Source: Phocoena phocoena
Lineage: Eukaryota > Chordata > Mammalia > Artiodactyla > Phocoenidae
Direction: 5' to 3'
Assembly: GCF_963924675.1 (NCBI RefSeq)
Contig: NC_089234.1
Location: 58,012,909-58,076,908, forward strand
DNA: 64,000 bases
In this document: positions 1 through 11,215 of the stretch, in pieces
Numbering within the stretch: position 1 is the stretch's first letter
Layout: each line of letters opens with the position of its first letter
Notes under the pieces: generated by a model
What the model was told of the DNA's origin: nothing
The model's database searches: none
Seen by the model: the letters and a program-made list of their open reading frames with translations, nothing else
Translations under genes and position numbers: made by a program

Positions 1-329
1 TGCAGCAGTGAGGGTCTCCCCGGGTCCTGGGCACACCTGACCTCCCTCCCTGAGAAGTGGCCTCAGGGACAGTCTGAGACCATGTGCACAGACACCAAAG
101 TGGTGAGTCGCTTAATAAAACATGAGTTTCTTCCCTAAGATCCATCAGCATCTTGTGCAGGAAAAAGTTACCTCATCAGAGTCACAGAACCTTTATTAAA
201 ACAACAATAATACTGTGTGCTAAGGTCTGTGTTAAGCACTTTATTCCATGTATACCTGAACACACAACAAATACCTCAAAGTCACCAGCTAATTCTTTAT
301 AATCTGCCATCAAACAGATCTGGAACGTG

Positions 330-615
330 ACTCCCTTCTCACAAATTCTGTCGCTGCCATCCTTGACCAAGGCACCAGCATCTCTTCCCTGGACAACCAG
401 AGCAGTCCCCTCCTTAGTTCACTTTTTGTTCACCACATTGCATTCCCCACATAGCAGTCAAGATGTTCTTCTTAAAATGCAAATCAAATCATGTAAGCAT
501 CCTCCCTAGAAGAAAATCCAAACCCTTACCATGGCCACAAGGCCCCATGATTACAGGCCCTCACCTGCCAACATTTTCTCCCTCCTTCACCCTGTTGCAA
601 CCACACTAGCCTTTG
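330..615. repeat. LINE2-like fragment
   Basis: The wording resembles the 3' part of L2 in the C/T-rich orientation (Cys/Leu-rich reading, 'aaatccaaacccttaccatggcc' type motif split over 510-540). It is old and diverged, and the assignment is by eye. Confidence 0.35.
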
Positions 616-1076
616 AATGCATTAGGGTCCAGGCTCGGTTACTGTAACCGAGACTCCAAAACACAGTGGCTTAAACAGACAGCTGCTTATTTCTCTCTCA
701 TACCACTGTACAGAGGTAGGAGGGCAGTCCAGATGGGCGAGGGGACTCAGCTCCAGGAGGTCATGCAGGGACCCAGGTGCCTTCCACCTCACTGCTCTAC
801 CATCCCCTAGAGTGTTGACCTCGTCTGCCTGGTCAAAGCTGGGTCACAGCCACATCTGTAGCCCCTGGTTTTCCACTGTTGCTACTTCCTGGGTGCTTCG
901 GTATCCCGGGTTTGTTCCCTTAACCCTGTTCACACTCTGTATGTAGGCCATCAATATCTTTTCATTTAAACCATCCCTGGTGAATTCTGTCCCTTTTTGA
1001 CCCCTGACTGATAAGGGTTCACTGCACACAATGTGTCAAAGTCAACCCCTTCCTAAAATTGAGCTCAGTCCAGCCC

Positions 1077-1245
1077 ATATATATATATATATATATATTT
1101 CTATATATATGGGTGTATGTATACATATGGGTATGTGTTATATATTTGTATATATGTGGGTGTGTGTATATACATGGGTGTGTGGGGTGTGTGTATGGGT
1201 GTGTGTATATATGCGTGTGAGTGTATATGTGTATGTTTTTCCCCA
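1077..1245. repeat. (TA)n followed by (TG)n/(TATG)n simple repeat
   Basis: An uninterrupted TA run at 1078-1097 passes into imperfect TATATGGGTGTGTG repeats up to about 1240. It is a microsatellite that should be polymorphic. Confidence 0.9.
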
Positions 1246-1455
1246 TCCCAGACGATGCCCCCAGATCTAACTAGAATTGGCTCAAGGTACCTGTCATGAC
1301 TAAACTATCATGGGTTGGCTAATGCCAGTGATTGAACTAAAAATGTCCATGACAGTTTGTTGGCTGCCTACTGGGTTCATGGATGACCAACACACTACCA
1401 CGGGATACTCCCATCAAGCCTTCTTCCCACTTTGCCAAAGCTAGCCTTCTCAGAC

Positions 1456-1659
1456 TTTTTTTTTTTTTGCGGTTCGCGGGCCTCTCACTGCTGTGGCCTC
1501 TCCCGTTGCAGAGCACAGGCTCCGGAAGTATAGCCTCAGCGGCCATGGCTCACGGGCCCAGCCGCTCCGCGGCATGTGGGATCTTCCCAGACCGGGGCAT
1601 GAACCCACATCCCCTGCATCGGCAGGCAGACTCTCAACCATTGCGCCACCAGGGAAGCC
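1456..1659 (-). mobile_element. CHR-2-type SINE, reverse orientation
   Basis: A tRNA-derived SINE with a poly-T start on this strand (A-tail of the element) and its tRNA head at 1630-1659 ending in CCAGGGAAGCC. The target-site duplication CCTTCTCAGAC is perfect at 1445-1455 and 1660-1670, which marks a recent insertion. Confidence 0.93.
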
Positions 1660-2034
1660 CCTTCTCAGACATTTTTGAGTTTCCGGGCTCTTCTGGGCAA
1701 CCCTGGCCCCTTATGCACCCCCAACACAGTCCTTGCTCACTGAGCTGCCGGTGGGTGCTTAGAGGTCTGTTTCCCCACTGCACAGTGAGTTCACCCAAGG
1801 CAGGCCCTGACTTCCTGCCTCCGGTACCACCACCTGCTTCTACAACAGGGCCTGGACACAGAGTAGGGCATCACTTCAATAAACATCTGCTGAAACCACA
1901 GGGGGATTTCAGCTCCTAACCTAATGGTTTATTAATTTATTCCTCTTTAGGGATTTCTTAATCCGTCCAATGGGAGATAAAACAGTTAACCAGAGTTGAG
2001 GGAGAATGAGAAGAACATCAATGCGTCTTCCAAG

Positions 2035-2185
2035 CCTAGAGCTTCACGTGCATTATATTATTTAATCTGCTGGTAACCCCATAGGTAGATCCTGTTATTA
2101 GTCCCAATGTACAGGCTCAGGGAAGTTAAGGGACTTGTACCAGCCCAGAGCTAAGTGGGAGGGGCAGGATTTGAACCCAAGTCTT
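2035..2185 (+). repeat. MIR fragment
   Basis: Contains the MIR core pattern: 'ttatttaatctg', 'cccaatgtacaggctcagggaagttaag', and 'gggaggggcaggatttgaaccca'. Confidence 0.7.
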
Positions 2186-2864
2186 GATGTTTTGAAAGCA
2201 CATGCCCGTCCCTCCCCTGCTCTCCTGCCTCCCACACACAAATAATCACACTGTCAAGCCTCATCAATGTCACTTTGATGCACTAACAGGCCGTGAAAAG
2301 GAAACAGCCATCTATCTGTAAAATAAATAAGTCCTGGCGTGCACAGAGAGGTGCTAATAGAGATGCAATTTACCCATTTGCTGAGATCACTGACAGACTT
2401 GAGCAGGGCTCAAACGGCAATCTCCTGGGAAAGGGGGGAGTTTGGGAGGACCACGACGCACAGCCCATGCCCTGGGTCCTAAGGGCTCCAGAGCCCTCCA
2501 GCAGGAGGTTGGCAGGAGGCACTCCAGTGTTTTGACAGCCAGGGAGATAAACAGAGGTACTGATTTCAGAGAAACATCCTCGGCCCTAGGCTTTCTTTCC
2601 AAACATGAAGTCCTGACATCGCTAGGCCATCAAAGTCAAGAGTGACAGCTCCACAACAGACGTGCCCCTGCTGGCTGCCAGCAAACTCCCTGGAGAGCCA
2701 CAGAAACCTCCAAGGCACCCACACGGTGGGCTTCAGGAACGGGGGACAACCCAGGCTGGAAGGAGGTAGGTCAGGTCTGGGCAAGAGGACAAACAGAAAT
2801 CCCCATCCTGACGCCCATTAGCACAATGACTTGTCTCACTCTCAGCGATCTAGACCTTGGCTGT

Positions 2865-3330
2865 CCAGTATGGGAGCCCCCAGCCCCGTGGGGCTATTGA
2901 GCACTTCAGATGTGGCTGGTCCAAGTTGAGATGTGCTTTAAGTGTAGGATACTCAGATTTCACATGGAAAAAAGAACATCAAATATCTCAATAATTTTCA
3001 TATTGAGTATTGAGTACATGTTGACATGATAATATTTGGGGCATAGTTAAATAAAATATATTATTAACATTAATTTCACCTGGGGGACTTCCCTGGTGGT
3101 CCAGTGGTTATGTGCTTCTACTGAAGGGAAAGGGGTTCAATCCCTCGTTGGGGAACTAAGATCCCACATGCAGTGAGGCACGGCCAAAAATAAATAAATA
3201 AATAGATAGATAAATAAATAAAATCCTGCCTGGAAAATTAATTTCACCTGTTTTTCACTATGTGGCTACTAGAAAATTTAAAATTGCATACATGGCTTGC
3301 ATTATCTATTGGACAGTGCTGATCTGAAGG
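2865..3330. mobile_element. Non-autonomous hAT-type DNA transposon (MER3/MER58-like ends), split by a SINE
   Basis: The left end GGCTGTCCAGTATGG and the right end CTATTGGACAGTGCTG are inverted copies of the CAGYGCTGTCCAATA terminus typical of this group. The interior includes 'ggctattgagcacttcagatgtggct' type sequence split over two lines. A later SINE at 3083-3236 interrupts it. The exact family was not determined. Confidence 0.7.
3083..3236 (+). mobile_element. Short tRNA-derived SINE inserted in a DNA transposon
   Basis: The element begins GGGGACTTCCCTGGTGG and ends in a TAAATAAATAGATA-type tail. A perfect 14-bp target-site duplication, ATTAATTTCACCTG, flanks it at 3069-3082 and 3237-3250. 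Confidence 0.92.
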
Positions 3331-3352
3331 ATCAAAAATTAAATGTAATTGA

Positions 3353-3665
3353 GGTCTTTCCTGGTGGCACAGTCGTTAAGAATCCGGCTGCCAATGCAGG
3401 AGACACAGGTTCGATCCCTGGTCCAGGAAGATCCCACATGCCGTGAAGCAACTAAGCCCGTGTACCACAACTACTGAGCCTGCACTCTAGAGCCCATGAG
3501 CCACAACTACTGAGCCCACGTGCCTAGAGCCCGTGCTCCGCAACAAGAGAAGCCACCTCAATGAGAAGCCCATGCACTGCAACAAAGAGTAGCCCCTGCT
3601 CGCTGCAACTAAAGAAAGCCCGCATGCAGCAACGAAGACCCAATGCAGCCAAAAATAAAATTTTA
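3353..3665 (+). mobile_element. CHR-1-type SINE, full length
   Basis: tRNA-like head (TTTCCTGGTGGCACAG...), a long body with repeated CACAACTACTGAGCC units, and an AAAATAAAATTTT tail. The perfect duplication AAATGTAATTGA occurs at 3341-3352 and 3666-3677. Confidence 0.93.
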
Positions 3666-4424
3666 AAATGTAATTGAATTAAAAAATTTACCTTTGTTCA
3701 CTTTGATCAAAATGCAAGTTAAATGAAAACAATAAAACATGAAAAACATTTCCATGTACATTTTCAAGAGTTCTTTTTCTAAAATATTCAGTTTCTATTA
3801 AAAGTAAAAAGGAATATGTAATTATTGAATATCAAAGTTTTAAATCAAAATGATCTAAGTAAACCTCAAAATCTTAACTCACGTCTTTGAAACCTTTGTT
3901 TAATCTTATAAACGACTGTTACAAAAATAAAATGATTGACAATTCTAGTAGTCAATGTAAAGAACTGGCATTTTGCTTCACGTTTATTACATCTAGACCT
4001 ACATATATATGCTTTAGAGAAGCCTATGAATTGTTTAATGCACCAAAATATCCCTCAGCTGTTGTGTGACTGTTGTGAATACCACAATAACGCCAGGTCA
4101 CCTTCAGAGCCCTGGAGCAGAACACAGACGCACAGTGGAGGCTTGGCGCTACCAGGTTCAGCCGGATAAGCTGTCTGTTCTATCGGCCATGGGCTTCCAC
4201 AGCTCCAATCCTCCCTGGACCCCAGATTAGCAGCAACACAACCCACCGACCTTCACCTTCAAGGAATTCAGACCGGTCACCTTTTGTTTTGAGGACAGAG
4301 TAAGGGAAGGGGAAACACACTCTCTGCAGCCTACGTGGTGTTCGTCACAAAAGTGGATAGAGTTACAGGTCACTCTTTGCCTGTGCTGAAAGCCAAATCC
4401 CAGGTGAATGAGGCACCCATATCC

Positions 4425-4605
4425 TTTTTATTTTTAAATTTAACACAGCAAAGTTCACTCTTCTTAGTTTTACTGACACATGCGTATAGTTGTGTGACCA
4501 CCGCTATGACCAAGATACAGAACATTTCCCCACCCCCAAAAAATCTTACCCGCGTTTGGTATTGCTGGGTTCTTGTTTGGTTTTAGCTATTCTAACGAGT
4601 GCTTA
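4425..4605. repeat. Old LINE-1 3'-end fragment
   Basis: Resembles the 'ttcagtggttttagtatattcacag...gaacatttccatcaccccc' part of old L1M 3' regions. It is diverged and assigned by eye. Confidence 0.4.
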
Positions 4606-4619
4606 GCAGCATCTCGATA

Positions 4620-4650
<31 letters not shown>

Positions 4651-4661
4651 CAGACAGACAG
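4620..4661. repeat. (TG)n(AG)n(ACAG)n compound microsatellite
   Basis: Runs of TG, then GA, then CAGA between 4620 and 4661. Confidence 0.9.
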
Positions 4662-5596
4662 ATGCATGGACCTCTAAAAAACAAGCTCAAGGCAGGGGCT
4701 GCTGCTTCCAGGGCCTGTGGATGATATTGTCTAAGGGAGTCAAAAAATTCCCCTCTTGGATTGATGACGGTAACTTTGCTAGGAAAATGCCATGGTGGGC
4801 TTTTTGATGAGAAAGGGAGGCCCCTAGCTTAGCCTGCTTGGGAGGTTGAGACTAAAGGAGCTGACCTGTTCGGCATAGTCATCAGAGAGGAGGAATCTGG
4901 AGCCTTTTGAAGGAGCTCTAGAGAAGAGGGGAAGAGGACCAGAATGGAAGAAAAGGAAAGCTGCGACGATTGTATACACAGAGGGGAGCCTCGTGAACAT
5001 GGCAGGTACAGGGACCGTCGTCTCTAGAGGGAGAAATCCCCTGGGGAGGGGGCCCAGACAACAATTTTCTAAGAATAAGGAGCTCAGACATTGAATTTGG
5101 AGTTGTCTCCTGTCTGTGCTGTGGTCCCCTCTGCCGCATACATAGGCGCTGGGTGGGTGGTGCTTTGGAGGAAGAACAGAAGAGGGTGGTGTCGCACTTG
5201 GGGTGAGGTTGAAGGAGGGCGAGGCTGGCGGGTGCCAGTGAGGTGGAGAGGCAAGAAGGCTACAGGGAAACTGACTCAGGAGAAATGAGAGCCATCCTAC
5301 CTGTACTTCTCCCAGAGGAAAGCAGTCCTTCAAGATGCTGTGGAGGGTTCTGGGTGGCCTGCGGAACATGGGCCTCAGTCTGTTTGCTTTTCCTCTTAAT
5401 ATGAAAGAAGAAAGACACTTCTTGGAGGGCAGAGGACTTATAGCCATCAGACTACACACACCTGCAGCCGAGGTGGGAGAGCACCGTCGCCCCTGGGCTC
5501 TAGCTAGATTCAGCCTCCACATAAAGTCAGGTGTCTAGAGCGCACTAGAAGCCTCTGGAATTTTTCAACCCAGAAAAGTCATGTATTATTAAATCC

Positions 5597-6112
5597 CACG
5601 TATTCGTTTCCTGCTGCAGCTGTAACAAACCACCTCAAACTTTGTGGCTTAAAGCAGCACTTATCTTCTTACAGTTATGTAGGTCAGAAGCCTGACGTGG
5701 GTCTCACTGGGCTAAATCAAGGCGTTGGCAGGACTGTAGTCCTTCTGCAGGTTCTGGGGGAGAATCCGTTTCCTTGCCTTTTCCAGCTTCTAGAGGCTGT
5801 TCTTTGGCTTAGGGCCCCTTCCTCCATCTTCAAAGCCGGCAACAAGGAGTTCAGTCCTTCTCATGTGGCATCACTCCACCCTCTCCTTCAGTCTCTCTTT
5901 CACTTTTAAGAGCCTTTCTAATTGCATTGGGTGCACCTGGGTAATCCAGGCTACTCTCCCTATTTTAAGGTCAGATGATTACCAATCTTAATTCCACCTG
6001 CAACCTTCATTCCCCTTTGCCTTGTAACATAACCTATTCACAGGTCCCAGGCATTAGGATGTGGACATCTTTGGGGGTGGGATGGGGGTGGGTGTATTCT
6101 GCCTATCACACC
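5597..6112 (-). mobile_element. MLT1-type solo LTR (ERVL-MaLR), reverse orientation
   Basis: The reverse strand begins TGTGATAGGCAGAATACACCC and ends with 'aagccacaaagtttg...gttacagctgcagcaggaaac' type sequence. This is the pattern of mammalian MaLR MLT1 long terminal repeats, including the AATCCTTC/GGACTTTGCAGATG-like interior in diverged form. I see no viral coding sequence, only an old non-coding LTR. Confidence 0.65.
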
Positions 6113-6629
6113 TTGCCACTGGGCCTAAGTGGGATTCTGATCCAGAGAAGCTGGGACAAAGAGCAATGTCTACCTACACGTGAAAATGGAGAAAGTAGAG
6201 GGAGATTCTGGGGGAAGGGCGTTTGCTAATGAAAATCACATGGGTCAGAGAAGGCGGTGGTGTCGGGGAGAAACCTGTGTCAAATGTTGTGGTATGTAAG
6301 TTCCTTAGAAGCTACCATGAAAATAACAGCTGTTCCTACAGATCACAGTTTATCTGCACTAGGGCAGCTGTTGCACAGAATCCTGGTGGACTATGCCTGG
6401 AGTCCTGAACAGTTGGAGACATCTCTGAGTCCAGTTGATGGTTACCTGGCTTGCTCCATCCTTGCATAATGGTGTGTTTGCTGCGTCCACACAAGGCAGC
6501 TCTTGGGGTATCTACCCACGGCCTGAGCTCTGCCCTGAGAGCTGCGCAGAGGAGGCTGTTGTTTCTCACAGGTCAGCCCTTCAGCTGCTAGAAGACGGAC
6601 CAGGTGTCTGTTGCTGCTAGCACCACTCT

Positions 6630-6795
6630 TTTCTAAAACCCTCTTCCCAGGGCTTCCTATAGTTCCTCATAATTAATGATGTTTCCACCCTTCCCCACCC
6701 TGGTCACTCTCTTTTGGTTATCCTTTAATGTGTGAAGGATTGGGGGCATGCGGGGTATGGGGAGAGGGTCACCAGTCTTCTGGTCACAGCATTTA
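6630..6795 (+). repeat. Left arm of a long inverted repeat
   Basis: The reverse complement of this stretch matches 7458-7617 at roughly 80-85% by eye, with small gaps. For example, ATCCTTCACACATT of the right arm pairs with AATGTGTGAAGGAT at 6727-6740 here, and CTATAGTTCCTCATAATTAA pairs with TTAACAGGAGCTATAG. The arms are separated by about 660 bases. Confidence 0.8.
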
Positions 6796-7457
6796 GGGGC
6801 TACTCTAATGGAGGTGATAATCCAGCAACCCACCTCATTCGTTTCTTGGCTTTATTTACTTGGCCACCCTTCTAGACAGTGTGAAATATTATCCCCCTCT
6901 CTTATAGGTTATCTATCAACCTATGTATTTATCTGTCTATCTCAGATGTCTTTAGATATTTGATTTTTTGCCCCCTCTCAACTTATATCTTCAGCAGCTC
7001 CTCTTGCCTCCTTAGCCCTTACCTTGGGCTGGGGTTGGGGCTAGGGCTGGGACCGGCCCCCCAGGCTCCCAGCTAGATCGAAATCTTTCTTCTGTCTTTG
7101 TCAGATCCAGCATCTCTGGCTCCTCTAGTTCTTGGGGTAATTGCAGAAGGGCCTTTGACCCTGTTGCTCTCACTCCAGCACTTGACAGCAAGGACATGTG
7201 GACCCTGACATTTTGACCTCCTTGTACACTTAGATCCTGAGAACTCTGCCTTGTGAATATTCTCTGCACCAAGAAATCAACAGAAGCAGAGTCTTTTCAG
7301 AAGTTTCGCAATGAAAAATACCAGAAGAAATAATCACCCTAAATAAAACTGCCAGTAGCTAAACATGCAACTTGTGAGGAACATCTTTGGTTTGCTGAAT
7401 ACAAAGTTGCAGAGGCCAATATAATGACCCCAACATAAAAAGACCCTATTAAGCTAA

Positions 7458-7617
7458 GGATGTGGAGAGACTGGGGACCCCCTTCCCACTCCCCCTAATC
7501 CTTCACACATTGAAGGATGCCTAAAGAGGGTGAAAGGATGGGGAAGGATGGAAAACCACATCATTCATTAACAGGAGCTATAGGAAGCACTGGAAAGATT
7601 TTACTAGAAAAATAGAG
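7458..7617 (-). repeat. Right arm of a long inverted repeat
   Basis: Partner of the arm at 6630-6795. Similarity fades outward after about 7617 and inward before about 7458. I do not recognise the repeated sequence as a standard family. It could be two opposite copies of an interspersed repeat or an inverted duplication. Confidence 0.8.
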
Positions 7618-7807
7618 GAGCCAGGACAGGACTACCCCCCTTCAGCCCTAAAAAGGAGGACCACAGTGGTGGGGGTGGTGGGGGGGATCCTGGAGCAAAG
7701 AAGGCTGGAGTCAAAGAGGCAGGAGGTTGAGAGAAGGAACCGCCAAGAAGAGAGACCCGGGAATGACTGTTGAATTGGGAATATTTTTGGCACCCTAATA
7801 CCATCCA

Positions 7808-8000
7808 GCATTTTTTAAATGTTTAGCATGTGCCAGGCATTGTGCTAAGTACTTTCCAAACTTTATCTCATTTAACCCTCATAACAACATAAGAAGGCAA
7901 CATTATGATTATTTTCCCCACTGAAGTCCGGACAGATTGGACACTTGCTGGAGGTCCCACAGTAAGTGACACAATGCAAATGAACCCAAGCTTCCAGAGT
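7808..8000 (+). repeat. MIR fragment
   Basis: Carries the MIR hallmark 'tgtgccaggcattgtgctaag' in a split form, followed by ACTTTATCTCATTTAACCC and the CACAGTAAGTGACA end. Confidence 0.75.
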
Positions 8001-8456
8001 TTCTCTGGAAGGCGGAGGTGTTTCACTGATCGCCCTGCATGATGTGGCATTCATTCCAACCACTCTCCAGAGACGGCTCCACAAACTCCCAGAAAAGACT
8101 GGAGTGGAGAGTTCTCCAGACTGGGTGCCCCCCGACCCTCCCACAGGCTCTGTGCCAGTGGGCAAACCTCCCCCGTTCCAGCTGTTCCAGGACAGAGTCC
8201 TGGGCAGGGCTGAGCAGCCACCTGGCCTCGTCCATCCCAAGAAAACAAAGCTGGGAAATTCCCCCTGCCTGTCCCCGCCCTGGTGCCTGCATGTCCTGCC
8301 TCTGTAGCCGGGCCAGGGACCAGCGTGCGGGCTCCAGGTACAGAACTCCCGAAGTCAAGGGTTTCAGGTCACACTGGCAAATCATTTTGCGAGCAGATGC
8401 CACGGGTCTCTTCTCGGACTGGGCAGCACACAAGGTCAGCGTCAGCAGATCTGACC

Positions 8457-8466
8457 CTAAAAATAG
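8457..8466 (+). promoter_or_regulatory. Consensus MEF2 site upstream of DUSP29
   Basis: CTAAAAATAG is a perfect match to the MEF2 consensus YTA(A/T)4TAR. It lies about 11.3 kb before DUSP29 in unique-looking sequence, between two CAGCTG E-boxes (8179-8184 and 8676-8681). The pairing of MEF2 and E-box motifs is typical of muscle enhancers. Function is inferred. Confidence 0.4.
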
Positions 8467-9994
8467 GCTCTTGGATGCCAGTCGGGGTGGCTGGGTGTGC
8501 TGTTGCCACACGCCCCACGGACCAGCACCTACTGACCTGGCCAGGACCTGGTGCGCAAAGGTAAGCCCCTTTGGTGGGAGGCTGGCACCTCTTGGGTCCA
8601 ATCAAATGTTCTTTGGGGGCCTGGGTGTGGGGATTAGAAGACCCCTTTCCACCCTGTTTCTGGAGCGGCAGAGAACAGCTGACATCTTTTCCATTTGACA
8701 GGCTTCTTCTTGCCCCGTCTTTCCCTAGAGACTCCAAGAAATTTTCTCCACTTCCCTTCCTCTAAATCTAGGCTTCCAGTTCAATGACCATTTCTAAAGG
8801 ATAATAGGGTAGGTTAAAGCTCATCGGGCCCTTCTGAGGCCCTGGATGCATTGTATCGCATATCATATTCCAGCAAGGTTCTCCATTTATCCATTTAGCC
8901 AGTAGAGGGGAAAAAAATCTCAGCGGGAGGTGGGGGCGGAATGGAGACCCCCGTAGTGACTCACATCAAGCGTAGGGCAGCACAAATTACAACTAAGTAC
9001 TCCAAACCCTGGGGGTGAGAACTCTTCCTGTGTCCTGGGTAACGCGGAGCATCCTTTGGACAGAGTGACTATTTTTGAAGATTTTCCCAGTGCTGGTGGG
9101 AGGATGGGGTTGGGGATGACTGCTCTGGTAGAGACGGGGAGACTGGGTCACTGAGGGACTTGGCCTCTGGACCAAGACAGCAGCACATGTAAGCAGGATG
9201 GTGGGAAGATGTCTTGTGTCTCAGACCAGGGCTCTCCCATTAGATCCTGGGCCCTTGTCCTGACGCCCCAGTGGCCCCTCACGGGCCTGGAACCCAAGGA
9301 GTGGGGGGCTCTGACTGTTCAGAAAAGCTGAAAACATTCCAAAGGGAAAAACTGCTGAGTAAGATGGGAGAGGGCATGGGGTGTATGTGGGGCGGGGTCT
9401 CCTCGCTTCCGATCCCAGCATCTGAGGGGCTCTGGTACTCAGTGTTTGTTCTGTTGCCCTTCCTTGTTCTCTTCATGGCACAAGCAGATTGTTCCCACCA
9501 AATGACATTTGCAAACAACACCTGAAGGGCTTCTGACTGAGTCCCGTACAAGGGAAGAGCCTTGGGTATTGTGGGGTGGGGGGCAGTGGGACGTGGGAGA
9601 GGGTCTGAGGAGTGACGGGGAGGTCAGAGGCTCTTCAGGGGCAAAAGCAGATCTGTGCTGAGGGTGAGGGGGGGACATTGGTCCTCTACCATCTGATAAG
9701 CTGAAGCCCTCACGGGGGACTTTTCGGTCCTGGGGTGGCACTGGGTTGGAGGGGACTGAGTCCTGATGGAGGGTGGAGTTCCTGTGGCTGTTGACAAACT
9801 CGAGGGGTACAAGGACCAGAGAGGGGCCCTGAGGCCGGGGGCTTGGCTGTTAGTGTTCCCTGCAACCCTGGTGATGCCCAGCTGGGTCCACTTGGGGAGG
9901 GGGCAGCCTGACCTCCACGGAGCCAGAGTTGGCCTTCCCCCGATGCCGTGCAACCCCGTGAATCGTTAAGGGGCCCTGGCTGACCGTGTGCCAG

Positions 9995-10200
9995 GCACGG
10001 TTCCGAGAGCTTCCCTTCTGAGTAGCAGATCACGTACTTACTCCTCAGAACTGCGGCAGCCCTGGGCGGGGTTACCTCGTCGACGTCGCTTCAGATGAGG
10101 AAACTGAGACACAAGGCCGTGGAGTGCTTTGCCTGACATCACACAGCCCAGACCACAGTGAGGCCAGTGCACCTCAGGGCCTGACGGCACAGCCACTGAG
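9995..10200 (+). repeat. MIR fragment
   Basis: Contains TGTGCCAGGCACGGTTC, then CAGATGAGGAAACTGAGACA and CACACAGCCC, the MIR order. Confidence 0.7.
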
Positions 10201-10243
10201 CTTGGGTGTCCCTCCTGTGGGGTGAGCTGGGGGCGGAGGCACG

Positions 10244-10264
10244 CCTCTCTCTCTCTCTCTCTCG
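10244..10264. repeat. (CT)n microsatellite
   Basis: A CT run of about ten units, followed by a C-rich, CpG-containing stretch. Confidence 0.8.
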
Positions 10265-10784
10265 CTCCCCCCCGCCCCGCTGCCTGAACTCCCACCTGGG
10301 CCTGGGGGCGGCCTCTCCAGGTCCCGGTCCCTGGGAAGCCAGGCTGGGGCCGCGCGGGGGGTAGCTGCGTTAGTCCTCTTCAGCCTGACTCCAGGGCACG
10401 CACGTGGTGCTTGACTTTTCACTTCAGGTGAGCCTTGATGGTTCTGGACCTACCACTTGTGCAGTAAACAGGGGATCAAGTCTCATCACGGCCTGGCATG
10501 GCCACCAGGTACCAACAGGCTGGAGAGAGACCTTACTCCCCCTCCCAAAAGCCTTGCCTGTACTTCACCCATGAGCAAAGGAGCCCCATCACTCAGTGGA
10601 GGATGCTCAGACTCATTAGCGCCCTGACCCATTTGCCACAAGTACAAAAACCCTTGGTCCCTGCCAAACTGCTTTACCCCGCTCCCTTACTCTCCCTTAG
10701 CTCAGCACTTAGCTCCCAACACAGCTGGGAATTCCCCACCCGCCCCCGCCGCTCCTGTCCCCCTACATGACACGCTCTCCGAGC

Positions 10785-10905
10785 CCACGTCCATGTGTTA
10801 AGGACTCACGTTATCTCCTTTAACCAACAAGCAGGGAGGCGCCGATGTTATCCCCATTCTGCAGATGAGGAAGCTGAAGCCTGGGTACCTGAGCCCCCAA
10901 GGCCA
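10785..10905 (+). repeat. MIR fragment
   Basis: Contains TTAAGGACTCACGTTATCTCC and CCCCATTCTGCAGATGAGGA, the MIR core. Confidence 0.55.
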
Positions 10906-11034
10906 GTGAGGGCTCTTCCACAACTTCCCACTGCTCTGGGGTTCACATGGGGAGGGAGGTCTAGGCCCAGGCCCGCCCTCAGGAACGTATACCTTGTGAC
11001 TAAGATACAGTGACCTATCTAGTGGCCTGGGTGG

Positions 11035-11215
11035 GGATGCTTGGCTGCCTGGGTTGAGGCCCAGTCATACCACTTACTGGCTTGGTATCATGTGACTAAA
11101 CTCTCTGACCCTCATTTTTTTCATATGTAAAGTGGGGGCAGCTATTCCCTATCGAGGAGGTTTTGAGAGTAGATAACCACCAGGCACATGTTAAGAGTCA
11201 CCGAGTATATTGGTC
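11035..11215 (-). repeat. MIR fragment, reverse orientation
   Basis: Reads CCACTTACTGGCTTGGTATC, TGTGACTAAACTCTCTGACC and TGTAAAGTGGGGGCAGC, the complement form of MIR. Confidence 0.7.

Noticed and set aside
1383..1919. 178-codon open frame on the + strand
   Set aside because: It runs straight through a CHR-2 SINE, so its middle is repeat sequence.
4824..5522. 232-codon open frame on the - strand
   Set aside because: The translation is Ser/Pro/Leu-rich with no recognisable domain. There is no splice or promoter support, and the region is gene-free in the human neighbourhood as I remember it. A chance frame in GC-rich sequence is more likely; conservation or RNA evidence would change this.
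8023..8698. Overlapping open frames of 219 codons (+) and 192 codons (-)
   Set aside because: Opposite-strand long frames over the same GC-rich stretch are a typical composition effect. Neither resembles a known protein.
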